59,349 nucleotides of DNA. Origin: Vulcanimicrobiota bacterium (lineage in GTDB: Bacteria > Vulcanimicrobiota > Vulcanimicrobiia > Vulcanimicrobiales > Vulcanimicrobiaceae). The stretch's first letter is position 1. Each line of letters begins with the position of its first letter. The stretch is from contig DAIDGS010000160.1 in assembly GCA_027459845.1 (NCBI GenBank), forward strand, positions 1 to 59,349. Reading direction: 5' to 3'. Below the pieces are notes generated by a model, which saw only the letters and a program-made list of their open reading frames with translations, was not told the origin of the DNA and did no database searches. Positions 27,308 to 36,735 of this stretch are shown piece after piece. A program made the position numbers and the translations under genes.

Positions 27308-28459
27308 GTGAGGTCGCTGCGGCTCGGATTCTTCACCGAGGTCTATCACCCGGTCGTCAACGGCGTGGTCGCGTCGGTCGACGCGCTGGCGGCCGGGCTG
27401 CGCGAACGCAGCCATCAGGTGTACTGCTTTGCGCCGCGCGTCCCCGGCTACGACGACGGGCACTCGGTCTATCGCATGCCCTCGCTGCCGCTTCCGACGC
27501 GCACGCCGTACCGATTGACGCTGCCGCTGGTCAGCCGGCGCAACGTGAACACCGTCATCAAGCGCCTGGCGTTGATCCACGTCCACTCGCCGTTCGTCAC
27601 CGGATGGATGGGGATGCGGTACGCGCGGCGCTACGGTATGCCGTTGGTCTACACGTATCACACCCAACTCGAGGCCTACGCGCACTACGTTCCGTTTGAA
27701 CCGAATGCGACGCGCTACGCGGCCTCGCAACTGACGCGCACCTTTGCCAACGCCGCCGATGCAGTGGTCGTGCCGACGCCCGCGATGGCGGCGCGCCTAC
27801 GCGATCTTGGGGTGACCGCGCGCATCGAGGTGGTGCCCAGCGGCATCGACGTACGCCACTTCGGCTCGGGACGACGCGATGCCGCGTGGCGGCGGCGGGC
27901 CGGCGCCGGCGCGGGCGACCGGCTCATCCTGTGCGTCTGCCGGCTCGCCAAAGAGAAGAACGTCGAGCTGCTCTTCGAGGCGCTGGCGCATGCCGACGAT
28001 CCGACGCTGCGCTTGGGAATCGCCGGCGACGGCCCGGCGCGCGAGGAACTGGAGCAGCGGGCGAGCGAGTGCGGGGTGGCGGAGCGCGTGCGCTTCATGG
28101 GGGTCGTCGACCGGGCCGACCTGCCCGATCTCTATGCCAGCGCCGACGCCTTCGTGATGCCGAGCACCACCGAGACGCAGGGCCTCGTGCAGGTCGAGGC
28201 GCTCGCGGCCGGCATTCCGGTGATCGCCGCCGACGCACCGCAGAACCGCCAGGTGCTGGGCGAGGCCGGGATCGTGATCGCGCCCAACGCGCGCGCGTTC
28301 GCCGGCGCGCTCGCCCAGGTTCCGGCGTGCCCCGACCCGCTCGAAGCCGCCCGCTGGCGCGCGGCCGCGCAGCGGTTTGCGATCGAGGCACAGATCGAGC
28401 GCATGGAAGCGCTCTACGATAGCCTGATCCCGGTAGCGGCGATCCCCGACTCGGCTTGA
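27308..28459 (+). CDS. GT4-family glycosyltransferase (MgtA/PimB-like)
   Basis: A 383-residue GT-B enzyme. RLGFFTEVYHPVVNGVVASV at the N-terminus, HVHSPFVTGWMG, YHTQLEAYAHYVPF and the donor motif STTETQGLVQVEALAAGIPV (E-x7-E) are typical of the GT4 group acting on lipid acceptors such as diacylglycerol or phosphatidylinositol mannosides. The GTG at 27308 gives the canonical start. The 344 bases upstream hold the divergent leader of the G5/3D gene, the short hairpin-forming repeat GTGGAGGTCCAC, and no other gene. The SOS-type promoter lies directly after its stop. Confidence 0.87.
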   Translation: MRSLRLGFFTEVYHPVVNGVVASVDALAAGLRERSHQVYCFAPRVPGYDDGHSVYRMPSLPLPTRTPYRLTLPLVSRRNVNTVIKRLALIHVHSPFVTGWMGMRYARRYGMPLVYTYHTQLEAYAHYVPFEPNATRYAASQLTRTFANAADAVVVPTPAMAARLRDLGVTARIEVVPSGIDVRHFGSGRRDAAWRRRAGAGAGDRLILCVCRLAKEKNVELLFEALAHADDPTLRLGIAGDGPAREELEQRASECGVAERVRFMGVVDRADLPDLYASADAFVMPSTTETQGLVQVEALAAGIPVIAADAPQNRQVLGEAGIVIAPNARAFAGALAQVPACPDPLEAARWRAAAQRFAIEAQIERMEALYDSLIPVAAIPDSA

Positions 28460-28485
28460 TTGCGAACGTATGTTCGTAGTATACT
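28456..28485 (+). promoter_or_regulatory. Sigma-70-type promoter with embedded SOS (LexA) operator
   Basis: TTGATT (28456-28461) and TATACT (28480-28485) are separated by 18 bases. The spacer contains the perfect palindrome CGAACGTATGTTCG (28463-28476), which fits the Gram-positive-type LexA/DinR consensus CGAAC-N4-GTTCG. An operator between -35 and -10 is the classic arrangement of LexA repression. The expected start is near 28492, leaving a very short leader with GAGGA before the ATG at 28507. lexA itself is not in the window. Confidence 0.8.
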
Positions 28486-28506
28486 CGGGTTGAGGAACCA
28501 ACGAAC

Positions 28507-28935
28507 ATGCGCAGCACCGGCCACCGTCCCGAGTCCATCGACGCCACCGTCGTCGCGGCCGCGGATATCCACGGGCGGGGGGTCGCGTATGCCCGGCTGC
28601 GGTCGCCCGGCGGCGAGCGCGTGGTGCGCGTACCCTTCGATCTCCCGAACGAGGCGCGCAACGTCCCGCACGCGGTCGGCTACGTCGCGGCGACTGCGGT
28701 CGCCGGAACGCTGGCGGCGCGCGGCATTCGCCGGGCGGTCTTCCACCTCGACGACCCCGACGTCGTCGACGATCTCAACGGCCGGCGCGGCGTACCGCCG
28801 GCGCTGGTGCTGCCGTACGTGCGGCTGAAGTGCGCGCTCAACGCCTTCGAGCGCTGCGGCGTCGCGCTTGCGAGCGGCGAGGACGATCTGCGCCAGCGCG
28901 CCCGCGCCGAGGTTGCGGTGAACGTGGCCGCGTAA
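28507..28935 (+). CDS. RNase H-like fold protein, probably SOS-controlled
   Basis: A 142-residue protein that looks like a small RNase H-type domain: an N-terminal strand pair (VVAAADIHGRGVAYARL), a helix (YVAATAVAGTLAARG), a strand with acidic residues (AVFHLDDPDVVDDLNG) and a C-terminal helix (LPYVRLKCALNAFERCGV). The usual catalytic Asp and Glu positions are not clearly kept, so nuclease activity is doubtful. It is the first gene behind the SOS-type promoter and precedes a DNA glycosylase by 9 bases, which suggests a DNA-damage role. The fold call is by eye. Confidence 0.6.
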   Translation: MRSTGHRPESIDATVVAAADIHGRGVAYARLRSPGGERVVRVPFDLPNEARNVPHAVGYVAATAVAGTLAARGIRRAVFHLDDPDVVDDLNGRRGVPPALVLPYVRLKCALNAFERCGVALASGEDDLRQRARAEVAVNVAA

Positions 28936-28944
28936 GCGGCAGCG

Positions 28945-29586
28945 ATGCACCTTCGTCCGCTGCGCGCGCGCACGCTTCCTATAGAGACATGTGCGCTGGC
29001 ACGCGCGCTGATCGGGTCTATCCTCGTCAGCGAGTCGGCCGCGGGCCGCTCGGCCGGTCGCATCGTCGAAACCGAAGCCTACCCGCCGGACGATCCGGCC
29101 TGCCACGCACGCGTCGGCAAGACCGAGCGCAACGCCACGCTCTTCGGCCCACCGCTGCGCGCCTACGTCTATCTCGCGTACGGCAGTGCGTTCTGCTTCA
29201 ATCTCGCCAGCGAGCCGTCCGGGGTCGGTGCCGGCGTGCTGGTGCGCGCGCTCGAGCCGCTCGACGGCGTCGCGCTGATGCGCGCGCGGCGCGGCGGTGC
29301 GCGCGAGCGCGACCTCTGTCGCGGTCCGGGGCGCCTCTGCCGGGCGCTCGCGATCGACCGGCGCGACGACGGCGTAGCGCTCTTTTCGGCCGGGAGGCTG
29401 TGGCTGGCGCAGCCGGATCGTCCGGTCGGAGCGCTAGCCGCGAGCGCGCGGATCGGTATTGCCCGAGCGGCCAAGCGGCGCCTGCGCTTCTTCGACGCGT
29501 CCAGCGCGTACGTCAGCGGCTCGGCCACCTTGAACCACCACCCGCGCTGTGTTATATTGAGGCCGTCGCGCAGCTCTACGGGCTGA
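28945..29586 (+). CDS. DNA-3-methyladenine glycosylase (AAG/MPG family)
   Basis: A 213-residue base-excision glycosylase that removes alkylated purines. Family motifs: LARALIGSILV, GRIVETEAYPPDDPACHAR (with the catalytic Glu), RNATLFGPPLRAYVYLAYG, and GVGAGVLVRALEPLDG. The C-terminal part (CRGPGRLCRALAI) matches the family's substrate pocket. It lies 9 bases after the RNase H-like gene, apparently in the same SOS-controlled operon; control by LexA would be notable, since alkylation glycosylases usually belong to the Ada response. The rho promoter overlaps its 3' end. Confidence 0.92.
   Translation: MHLRPLRARTLPIETCALARALIGSILVSESAAGRSAGRIVETEAYPPDDPACHARVGKTERNATLFGPPLRAYVYLAYGSAFCFNLASEPSGVGAGVLVRALEPLDGVALMRARRGGARERDLCRGPGRLCRALAIDRRDDGVALFSAGRLWLAQPDRPVGALAASARIGIARAAKRRLRFFDASSAYVSGSATLNHHPRCVILRPSRSSTG
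29530..29558 (+). promoter_or_regulatory. Promoter of rho, with a leader of about 160 nt
   Basis: TTGAAC (29530-29535) and TATATT (29553-29558) with a 17-base spacer form one of the best sigma-70-type promoters in the window, inside the end of the glycosylase gene. Transcription would start near 29565, about 164 nt before the rho ATG. The leader holds a GTCGCG...CGCGAC helix (around 29564-29596) and no obvious ribosome site near 29729. Rho in E. coli represses itself through its leader, so this leader may serve the same purpose. Confidence 0.6.
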
Positions 29587-29728
29587 ACGTCGCGACGTTT
29601 TCCAGCTTCCTCCACGCCCACGCCGGTATAACACGAAGGCAGCCCCGCCTCGTCGTAGTGCCGCTCGACGTGCGCGACGCCACGAGAGAGATACTCCTCT
29701 GCAAACGGAACATCGTCCCAACGACAAC

Positions 29729-31132
<1,404 letters not shown>

Positions 31133-31887
31133 GCCGCAGCGCGACGGTGCCGTGCGGCTCAACGCATACCTGGCGCACGCCGGAGTGGCGTCGCGGCGTG
31201 CCGCCGACGGCCTGATCGCGCGCGGCATGGTGCGCGTCAACGGCCGCACGGTGACGGCGCTGGGCACGCGCGTGCAGCCGGGCGATCGCGTCGACGTGAG
31301 CGGCACGCCGGTAGCGAGCGCGACCGAATCGGTCTATTTGGTCTTGCACAAGCCGGTCGGGGTGATGACGACGCTGCGCGATCCGCAGGGGCGCCGCACG
31401 ATCGTCGACCTCTTGCCGCGCGGCCCGCGCGTCGTTCCGGTCGGCCGGCTCGACTTCGACACTTCAGGCATCCTGCTGCTCACCAACGACGGCGCCTTGA
31501 CGCACCGCTTGCTCCATCCGCGCTTCGGCGTCGAGAAGACCTACCGCGCGACCATCGCCGGTCGCCTGACCGGCGACGACGTGCACGCCCTCGGAGCCGG
31601 GGTCGACTTGGGAGCCGTCCACGCATCGGAAGCCAAGGTTCGGGTGGTTGCCGTTCGGCGCGATCACTCGATCGTCGATCTGACGGTGCACGAGGGCCGC
31701 AACCGCCAGGTGCGCCGCATGTTCGAAGCGCTTGGCCACCCCGTGCTGGCGCTGACGCGACTGCGCTTTGGGCCGGTTGCGCTCGGCGATCTTCCGGTCG
31801 GCGCCACGCGGGCGCTGCACCCGCGGGAACTGGCCGCGCTCCGGCGCGTTCGCGAGGACGCGCCATCCGATCAGAGAAGCGAGTAGG

Positions 31888-32718
31888 GTGCTCGCTTCGC
31901 GCAGTTCCGACTCGCACCGCACCGTCGTGCGCCTGGCCAACGGCGCAACCTTCGGCGGAACCGAGCTGGCGATTTGCGCCGGGCCCTGCTCGGTTGAATC
32001 CGAAGCGCAGATTGCGGCCACCGCGGAAGCCGTGGCGCGCGCGGGCGGCAACGTGCTGCGCGGTGGTGCCTTCAAGCCGCGCACGTCGCCTTACGCTTTC
32101 CAGGGCTTGGGGCCGGAGGGTTTGACGCTGCTCGAAGCCGCCGCGCGCGCCAACGGTCTCGCGATTCTCACCGAAGTGCTGGACCCGCGTGACGTCGAGA
32201 CGGTCGCGGCACGTGCCGACATGCTGCAGATCGGCGCGCGCAACATGCAGAACTTCGCGCTCCTGCGCGAGGTCGGCGTGGCGCGCAAGCCGGTGCTGCT
32301 CAAGCGCGGCTTCGCGGCCACCGTCGACGAGTGGTTGATGGCGGCCGAGTACTTGCTGCTCGAGGGCAATCCGCACGTCGTACTCTGCGAGCGCGGCATT
32401 CGCTCGTTCGATCCCGCGACCCGCAACGTGCTCGATCTGACGGTCGTGCCGCTGCTGCGCGCACGCACGCACCTGCCGGTGATCGTCGATCCCTCGCATG
32501 GGACCGGCGTCGCCGCGCTGGTTGCCCCGATGACGCTGGCCGCGGTCGCCGCCGGTGCCGACGGCGTGCTGATCGAGGTGCACCCCGAGCCCGAGCGGGC
32601 GGCGTCGGACGGTGCGCAGTCGCTGACGCCGGCTGCCTTCGACGCCCTGGTCGCGCGGCTGGCTCCACTCGCCGAGGCGGTCGGGCGAACGCTGCCGGTG
32701 GCGCGCGCGCGGGTCTGA
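31888..32718 (+). CDS. aroF: 3-deoxy-7-phosphoheptulonate synthase (DAHP synthase, type I-beta)
   Basis: A 276-residue enzyme joining PEP and erythrose 4-phosphate in the first step of aromatic amino acid synthesis. It shows CAGPCSVESEAQI, LRGGAFKPRTSPYAFQG, QIGARNMQNF, LLKRGFAAT, ERGIRSFDPATRN and the metal-binding VIVDPSHGTG. It lacks the extra regulatory ACT or chorismate-mutase domain of some relatives, so it may be feedback-insensitive or regulated by a partner. The GTG at 31888 starts one base after the rluB stop. Confidence 0.94.
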   Translation: MLASRSSDSHRTVVRLANGATFGGTELAICAGPCSVESEAQIAATAEAVARAGGNVLRGGAFKPRTSPYAFQGLGPEGLTLLEAAARANGLAILTEVLDPRDVETVAARADMLQIGARNMQNFALLREVGVARKPVLLKRGFAATVDEWLMAAEYLLLEGNPHVVLCERGIRSFDPATRNVLDLTVVPLLRARTHLPVIVDPSHGTGVAALVAPMTLAAVAAGADGVLIEVHPEPERAASDGAQSLTPAAFDALVARLAPLAEAVGRTLPVARARV

Positions 32719-32854
32719 AAAGGGCGGGCCATTCACCGCCGCCAAGACGCCAAGATGAGAGTCGGCTGTGAAAGCGCGGCCACCGCCCCGTAGCCCGTTA
32801 CGTCCCGACCCCGCGAAACGTTCGCATGCTAACGAACTCCACCACGAGGTATCC

Positions 32855-34216
32855 ATGAAACGCGCTCTGTCCATCCTCACGACCGCCGCAGTGCTCCTCG
32901 CCGGAGCCCTGGCCCCGGCCCAAGCCCAGTACGCCAACCAGTTCACGCCGGCTAAGCTGGTGCGCGAGGGTAAGACCAGCAAACCGATTGCGGGGACCGG
33001 CACCGTGATCGTGCAGGTTCAGGTCAATGCCGACGGCACCCACAAGGCGATCAAGGTGTTGCACTCGAGCAACGGCGGCGACAACGCCGCCGCCATGGAC
33101 ATCGCGCAGAACTCGACCTACCGCACCGCGTTTCGCGGCAAGAAGCCGGTGACGTCGTTCTACGATTTCACCCTCAAGTTCCACGGCCGCTCGGTGGCCA
33201 ACGTCGAGGGGTTGGGCGGAGCGAGCAGCCCGATCGCGCAGAAGATCGCCACCCTGATCAGCCAGCAGAAGTACGCCGAGGCCAAGGCGCAGGCCACCGC
33301 GGCGCTACTGGCAACGCCGAGCGATCAGCTGCGCGAGTTGCTGGGAGTCGCCGACGCGCAGAGCAACGATTTCACCGGTGCGGCGCACGCGTTCGACAAC
33401 GTCGCGAACATCACCAAGCAGTTCCGGCTGATCGCCGGGCAGAGCTATGCGAACGCTGCCGTCAAGGCCTCGACCAACGACCCGGCCCAGGCGTTGGCGT
33501 GGGCGCAGAAGGCGGCCGCGATGACCCCCGGCACCAACGCGCAGTACGCGCTCGGCGTCGCGCAGCTCGCCAACAAGCAGTATGCGGCGGCGCTTGCGAC
33601 GCTCAAGGCCGTGCACGCCAACGCGTTCGCCGACCCCAAGACGCCGACGAACGCCAAGGTCGCGATCGACTCCTCGCTGCTGGCGGCCTACACCGCGAGC
33701 GGCGACACCGCCGACGCGACCGCCACCGCCAACGAAGTCAAGCAGCTCGACCCGACCAGCACGCTGCCGGCGCGGGTGCTCGGCAACGCGCTGCTGCAGG
33801 CCGGCGTCGCGGCCGAGAAGGCTAAGGACCAAGCGAGCGCGCTCAAGGATTTCGAACAGGCCGCTGCGCAGGGCGATCCGCAGGTTGCCGTCACAGGCAA
33901 CACGCAAGCGGCGTTCCTCATGTTACGGGAGAAAAAGCCGGACTATAAGGCCGTCCAGGGATACGCTCAGAAGGCCCTGGCGATCAAGCCCGACGATCCG
34001 ACCGCACTCTACGCCGAAGGGATTGCGCTGACCGGTATCTGGGCAACCGTCAGCCACAACGATGCCGATAAGAAAGCCGCCCTCGCGTCGCTGGGCAAGG
34101 CCGATCAACTTGCCAAGGCGGCGGGCAACGAAGCCCTGTCGCTCTCGATCGAAGGGTTCATCAAACAGAATCTTGGCAAAGCCGCCGCTGCCGGCGGGCC
34201 GGGGGGCGGGCGGTAG
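32855..34216 (+). CDS. Secreted protein with TonB-C-like domain and TPR repeats
   Basis: A 453-residue periplasmic protein. The signal peptide is MKRALSILTTAAVLLAGALA, cut near AQA. Residues about 45-110 (GTGTVIVQVQVNADGTHKAI, FYDFTLKF) resemble the TonB C-terminal beta-alpha-beta domain; the rest is a chain of Ala-rich TPR-like helix pairs (YAEAKAQATAALLATP, YALGVAQLANKQYAAALATL, ALAIKPDDPTALYAEG), ending in a Gly-rich tail. It has no membrane anchor, so it is not a normal TonB. ATG 32855 is preceded by CGAGGTATCC. It lies upstream of the exb operon and may bind the same partners. Confidence 0.7.
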   Translation: MKRALSILTTAAVLLAGALAPAQAQYANQFTPAKLVREGKTSKPIAGTGTVIVQVQVNADGTHKAIKVLHSSNGGDNAAAMDIAQNSTYRTAFRGKKPVTSFYDFTLKFHGRSVANVEGLGGASSPIAQKIATLISQQKYAEAKAQATAALLATPSDQLRELLGVADAQSNDFTGAAHAFDNVANITKQFRLIAGQSYANAAVKASTNDPAQALAWAQKAAAMTPGTNAQYALGVAQLANKQYAAALATLKAVHANAFADPKTPTNAKVAIDSSLLAAYTASGDTADATATANEVKQLDPTSTLPARVLGNALLQAGVAAEKAKDQASALKDFEQAAAQGDPQVAVTGNTQAAFLMLREKKPDYKAVQGYAQKALAIKPDDPTALYAEGIALTGIWATVSHNDADKKAALASLGKADQLAKAAGNEALSLSIEGFIKQNLGKAAAAGGPGGGR

Positions 34217-34259
34217 ACCAAGGACTTTCAGCGGGGCTGGGCCAAAGGGTCGGCCTCAC

Positions 34260-34286
34260 GGAGAGCGGCGTCGCCGCCGCTACTCC
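34260..34286 (+). terminator. Hairpin between the TPR gene and exbB
   Basis: GGAG-A-GCGGCG then loop TCGC then CGCCGC-TA-CTCC folds into a strong imperfect stem 44 bases after the TPR gene stop and 61 bases before exbB. There is no T-run, so it may be a Rho-independent attenuator, an mRNA-stability stem or simply a processing site. The rest of the 131-base gap shows nothing recognisable. Confidence 0.4.
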
Positions 34287-34347
34287 TTAGCATTGTCCAG
34301 CGCACACACTTCACTCGTGATGAACGTCCGGAAGGGATCGGAACACC

Positions 34348-35016
34348 GTGTTTAATGGATTCTTGGGCATGATGCGACAGGGCGGCTGGGATATGTGGCT
34401 GCTCCTCGCCATCTCGGTCATCGGGCTTGCCGTCGTGTTGGAGCGGCTGTGGTTCTTCATGTCGCAGCACGGCGACACCAAAGGCTTGCTGAAGACGCTT
34501 GGTCAGAAGATCGCCGCCGACGATTTGAACGGCGCCATCGCCTACTGCAAACAGCAGAGCGGCATGCTGCCGCGCATCCTCGAGTTCGGGTTGAAGCGCG
34601 GCGAGAAGAATCGCGCCGACATCACCGACGCGCTCTCGATCGCGCTGATGGAACACCTCAACGCGCTCGAGCGTAACCTCGGCGTGATCGGTACCATCGC
34701 CGTCATCGCCCCGTTCGTCGGTCTCTTCGGAACGGTGCTCGGCATCATCCGGGCCTTCCAGGACATCGCGCTGAAGGGCAACTCGACCCCGGCCGTGGTC
34801 GCGGCCGGCGTCTCCGAAGCGCTGATCACGACCGCCACCGGTCTGATCATCGCCGTCGTCGCGGTCGTGTTCTTCAACTACTTCAAGTCGCGCATCAAGA
34901 CGTACAATCAAGAGATGATCGTGGCCGCCAACCAGCTCGCCGAAATGCTGCACTTCCACAATACGGGAGCCCCGATTCCGACCGATCTCTATCAGCCGGC
35001 CAAAGCAACTAAGTAG
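34348..35016 (+). CDS. exbB: MotA/TolQ/ExbB proton channel family protein
   Basis: A 222-residue inner-membrane protein with three membrane segments: about residues 14-33, 107-130 (GTIAVIAPFVGLFGTVLGII) and 150-172. The APFVGLFGTVLGIIRAF stretch is the family's proton-channel signature. Together with ExbD it turns proton-motive force into movement of TonB. GTG start with GGAAGG 13-18 bases upstream. The exbD, exbD, tonB genes follow at 17-23 base intervals and form a unit with it. Confidence 0.94.
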   Translation: MFNGFLGMMRQGGWDMWLLLAISVIGLAVVLERLWFFMSQHGDTKGLLKTLGQKIAADDLNGAIAYCKQQSGMLPRILEFGLKRGEKNRADITDALSIALMEHLNALERNLGVIGTIAVIAPFVGLFGTVLGIIRAFQDIALKGNSTPAVVAAGVSEALITTATGLIIAVVAVVFFNYFKSRIKTYNQEMIVAANQLAEMLHFHNTGAPIPTDLYQPAKATK

Positions 35017-35039
35017 CTCTTTCGAAACGAGGCGCAATC

Positions 35040-35450
35040 GTGGGACTGCTCTCGGCAAAGGGCGACCAAGAGGTCATGGCGGAGATCAACATCACGCCAT
35101 TCACCGACGTGTTGCTCGTTTTGCTCATCATCTTCATGATCTTGGCCGCGCTTGTCACTCCGCCCGGTTTCGAAAAGCAACTGGCGAACAAGAGTAACAC
35201 GAACTCGACCAACAACAAGAATCAGCACGACATCAACGTGATCGTGAACGACAAGGGTGTGATCTTCGTGGACGGCACGAAGACCAACCAGAGCGGGATC
35301 TATCGCGTGATGTACGATGAATCGAAGAAAAAGCCCAACCATCACGTTTCGATCATCGGTGATGCCAAGGCCCCGTACGGGGTGATCATTCGGATTCTCG
35401 ACGCCGCTAAGCGAGCCGGACTAGAAGATGTCGGCTTCGTTACATCCTAA
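35040..35450 (+). CDS. exbD: ExbD/TolR family protein (first copy)
   Basis: A 136-residue protein with a short cytoplasmic N-terminus, one membrane helix containing the essential aspartate in NITPFTDVLLVLLIIFMILA (about residues 17-36), and a periplasmic domain (HHVSIIGDAKAPYGVIIRIL). It is a part of the proton channel stator. Start GTG. The periplasmic part carries an Asn/Thr/Lys-rich loop (NKSNTNSTNNKNQHD) unlike the second copy, so the two may form heteromeric stators. Confidence 0.93.
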   Translation: MGLLSAKGDQEVMAEINITPFTDVLLVLLIIFMILAALVTPPGFEKQLANKSNTNSTNNKNQHDINVIVNDKGVIFVDGTKTNQSGIYRVMYDESKKKPNHHVSIIGDAKAPYGVIIRILDAAKRAGLEDVGFVTS

Positions 35451-35468
35451 AGTGGAGGTTTAGACAGC

Positions 35469-35891
35469 GTGGCTGTTTCGACAGGCGGAGGCGAAGATGA
35501 GGTAATGTCGACTATCAACATCACGCCCTTTACGGACGTGTTGCTGGTACTCCTGATTATCTTCATCATTCTCGCTTCGGTAACCAAAGAGCCCAAGCTG
35601 CCCGACGCCTACAATAGGGAGAAGGTGCAGCCGTCGCAGATCGTGGTGATCATCGATGCGAAGAGCAACATTCAGATCGGATCGAACCAAGTTCCCGTCC
35701 CCGACCTGAAGGCGGCGTTCGCAACCATTCAGCAGCAGACCGACAATAAGTTTCGCAGCGTGATCATCAAGGCCGATCCGGCCGCGCATTACGGCGTGAT
35801 CCTCCAGGTGATGGACGCGGCCAAACAGGCAAATCTCAACGACTTTGGGCTGGCGAACCACACGATTGGGACGCCGGAGGGGCAGTCGTAG
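35469..35891 (+). CDS. exbD: ExbD/TolR family protein (second copy)
   Basis: A 140-residue homologue of the previous protein. The membrane helix again holds the functional Asp in NITPFTDVLLVLLIIFIILA, and the periplasmic domain ends with the family's typical HYGVILQVMDAAKQANLND. Start GTG with GGAGG upstream. Two exbD genes beside one exbB are common in Bacteroidetes- and Myxococcus-like systems, where the two ExbD proteins form a heterodimer. Confidence 0.93.
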   Translation: MAVSTGGGEDEVMSTINITPFTDVLLVLLIIFIILASVTKEPKLPDAYNREKVQPSQIVVIIDAKSNIQIGSNQVPVPDLKAAFATIQQQTDNKFRSVIIKADPAAHYGVILQVMDAAKQANLNDFGLANHTIGTPEGQS

Positions 35892-35898
35892 ATCGTCC

Positions 35899-36651
35899 AT
35901 GGCAACGAACCAACCAAAACCACCGACCAAGCCCAAAAAAGATCGCTCGTTCATTACGACGGGCGAGCAGGTTCGCAACGTCATCGGCATCGCGTTCCTG
36001 ATCTCGATTCTGGTCCACTTGGCGCTCTCGCCGTTCTTCCCCGACATCACGCAGCATCACGAGTCGCAGCAAGTCGAGAAGGTCTCGGTCGCCAAGAAGA
36101 TCATCGTGCACACGCCGCCCCCGCCGACGCCGACACCGCCGCCGACGCCGACGCCGCCGCCGCCCAAGGCGACGCCGCCGCCCAAGCCGCAGAAGGTGAC
36201 GCCGCCGCAGCCGCACCTGCACGTGCATCTGGTGAAGTCGCACAACGCGGCCAGTACCTCGTCGACGCAGCAGCAAGTCGCCAACCCGCCCGGCACCGAA
36301 AACGGCGTTCCGGCCGGAACGGCGACCGCCGGGCCGCCGGTTCCGACCGCGTCGCCGACGCCGGCCTGCGCCGATCCGAACCACGATGCGACCGTCACCA
36401 ATCCGATGTCGCCCGACTACCCCGATTCGGCCCGCGAGCTTAATCTCGGCCCGGTCAACGTCGAAGTCGAGGTGACCGTCGGCTCGAACGGAAATCTGAT
36501 CGATGCCAAGATCTACAAGAGCGCCAACAACATGGCCCTCGATCAGTCGGCCTTGCGCGCGGCCCGTCAGTCGACCTACGCGCCCAAGGTGGTGAACTGC
36601 GTTCCGACGCGCGGAACGTACCTCTTCGTCGCGAGTTTCCAGCCTAACTGA
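35899..36651 (+). CDS. tonB: TonB-family energy transducer
   Basis: A 250-residue protein: Lys-rich N-terminus, one membrane helix (about residues 27-46, VIGIAFLISILVHLALSPF), a proline-rich linker of PTP/PPP repeats (about 70-120) that spans the periplasm, and a C-terminal TonB domain (VNVEVEVTVGSNGNLIDAKIY). ATG 35899 lies 7 bases after exbD2. It should couple the ExbBD channel to outer-membrane receptors; no receptor gene lies in the window. A strong hairpin follows the gene. Confidence 0.92.
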   Translation: MATNQPKPPTKPKKDRSFITTGEQVRNVIGIAFLISILVHLALSPFFPDITQHHESQQVEKVSVAKKIIVHTPPPPTPTPPPTPTPPPPKATPPPKPQKVTPPQPHLHVHLVKSHNAASTSSTQQQVANPPGTENGVPAGTATAGPPVPTASPTPACADPNHDATVTNPMSPDYPDSARELNLGPVNVEVEVTVGSNGNLIDAKIYKSANNMALDQSALRAARQSTYAPKVVNCVPTRGTYLFVASFQPN

Positions 36652-36680
36652 TCGGCGGCGCACTGCCGCGACCGGTGACC

Positions 36681-36713
36681 GAACGGGCGCTCTCCGAAAG
36701 GGAGCGCCCGTTC
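36681..36713 (+). terminator. Perfect hairpin after the exb-tonB operon
   Basis: GAACGGGCGCTC pairs exactly with GAGCGCCCGTTC (12 bp), with a CC-GAAA-GG inner tip and one bulged T. It begins 29 bases after the tonB stop. Only a weak T-stretch follows, so termination may be partial, letting the next TonB-like gene be read through. Confidence 0.6.
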
Positions 36714-36735
36714 GCGTTGACAAGCCAAGGACGCG

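Noticed and set aside
29549-29634. Inverted repeat GTGTTATA ... TATAACAC in the rho upstream region
   Set aside because: The arms are perfect but 70 bases apart, and the left arm is the -10 box of rho, so it is not part of the transcript; chance or a weak DNA-level site.
36100-36230. CCG-rich repeats as a possible CRISPR or tandem repeat
   Set aside because: They encode the Pro-rich linker of TonB; no spacer structure.
36716-36721. TTGACA, a perfect -35 hexamer before the second TonB-like gene
   Set aside because: The start codon lies only 14 bases downstream, leaving no room for a -10 box and transcript start before it.
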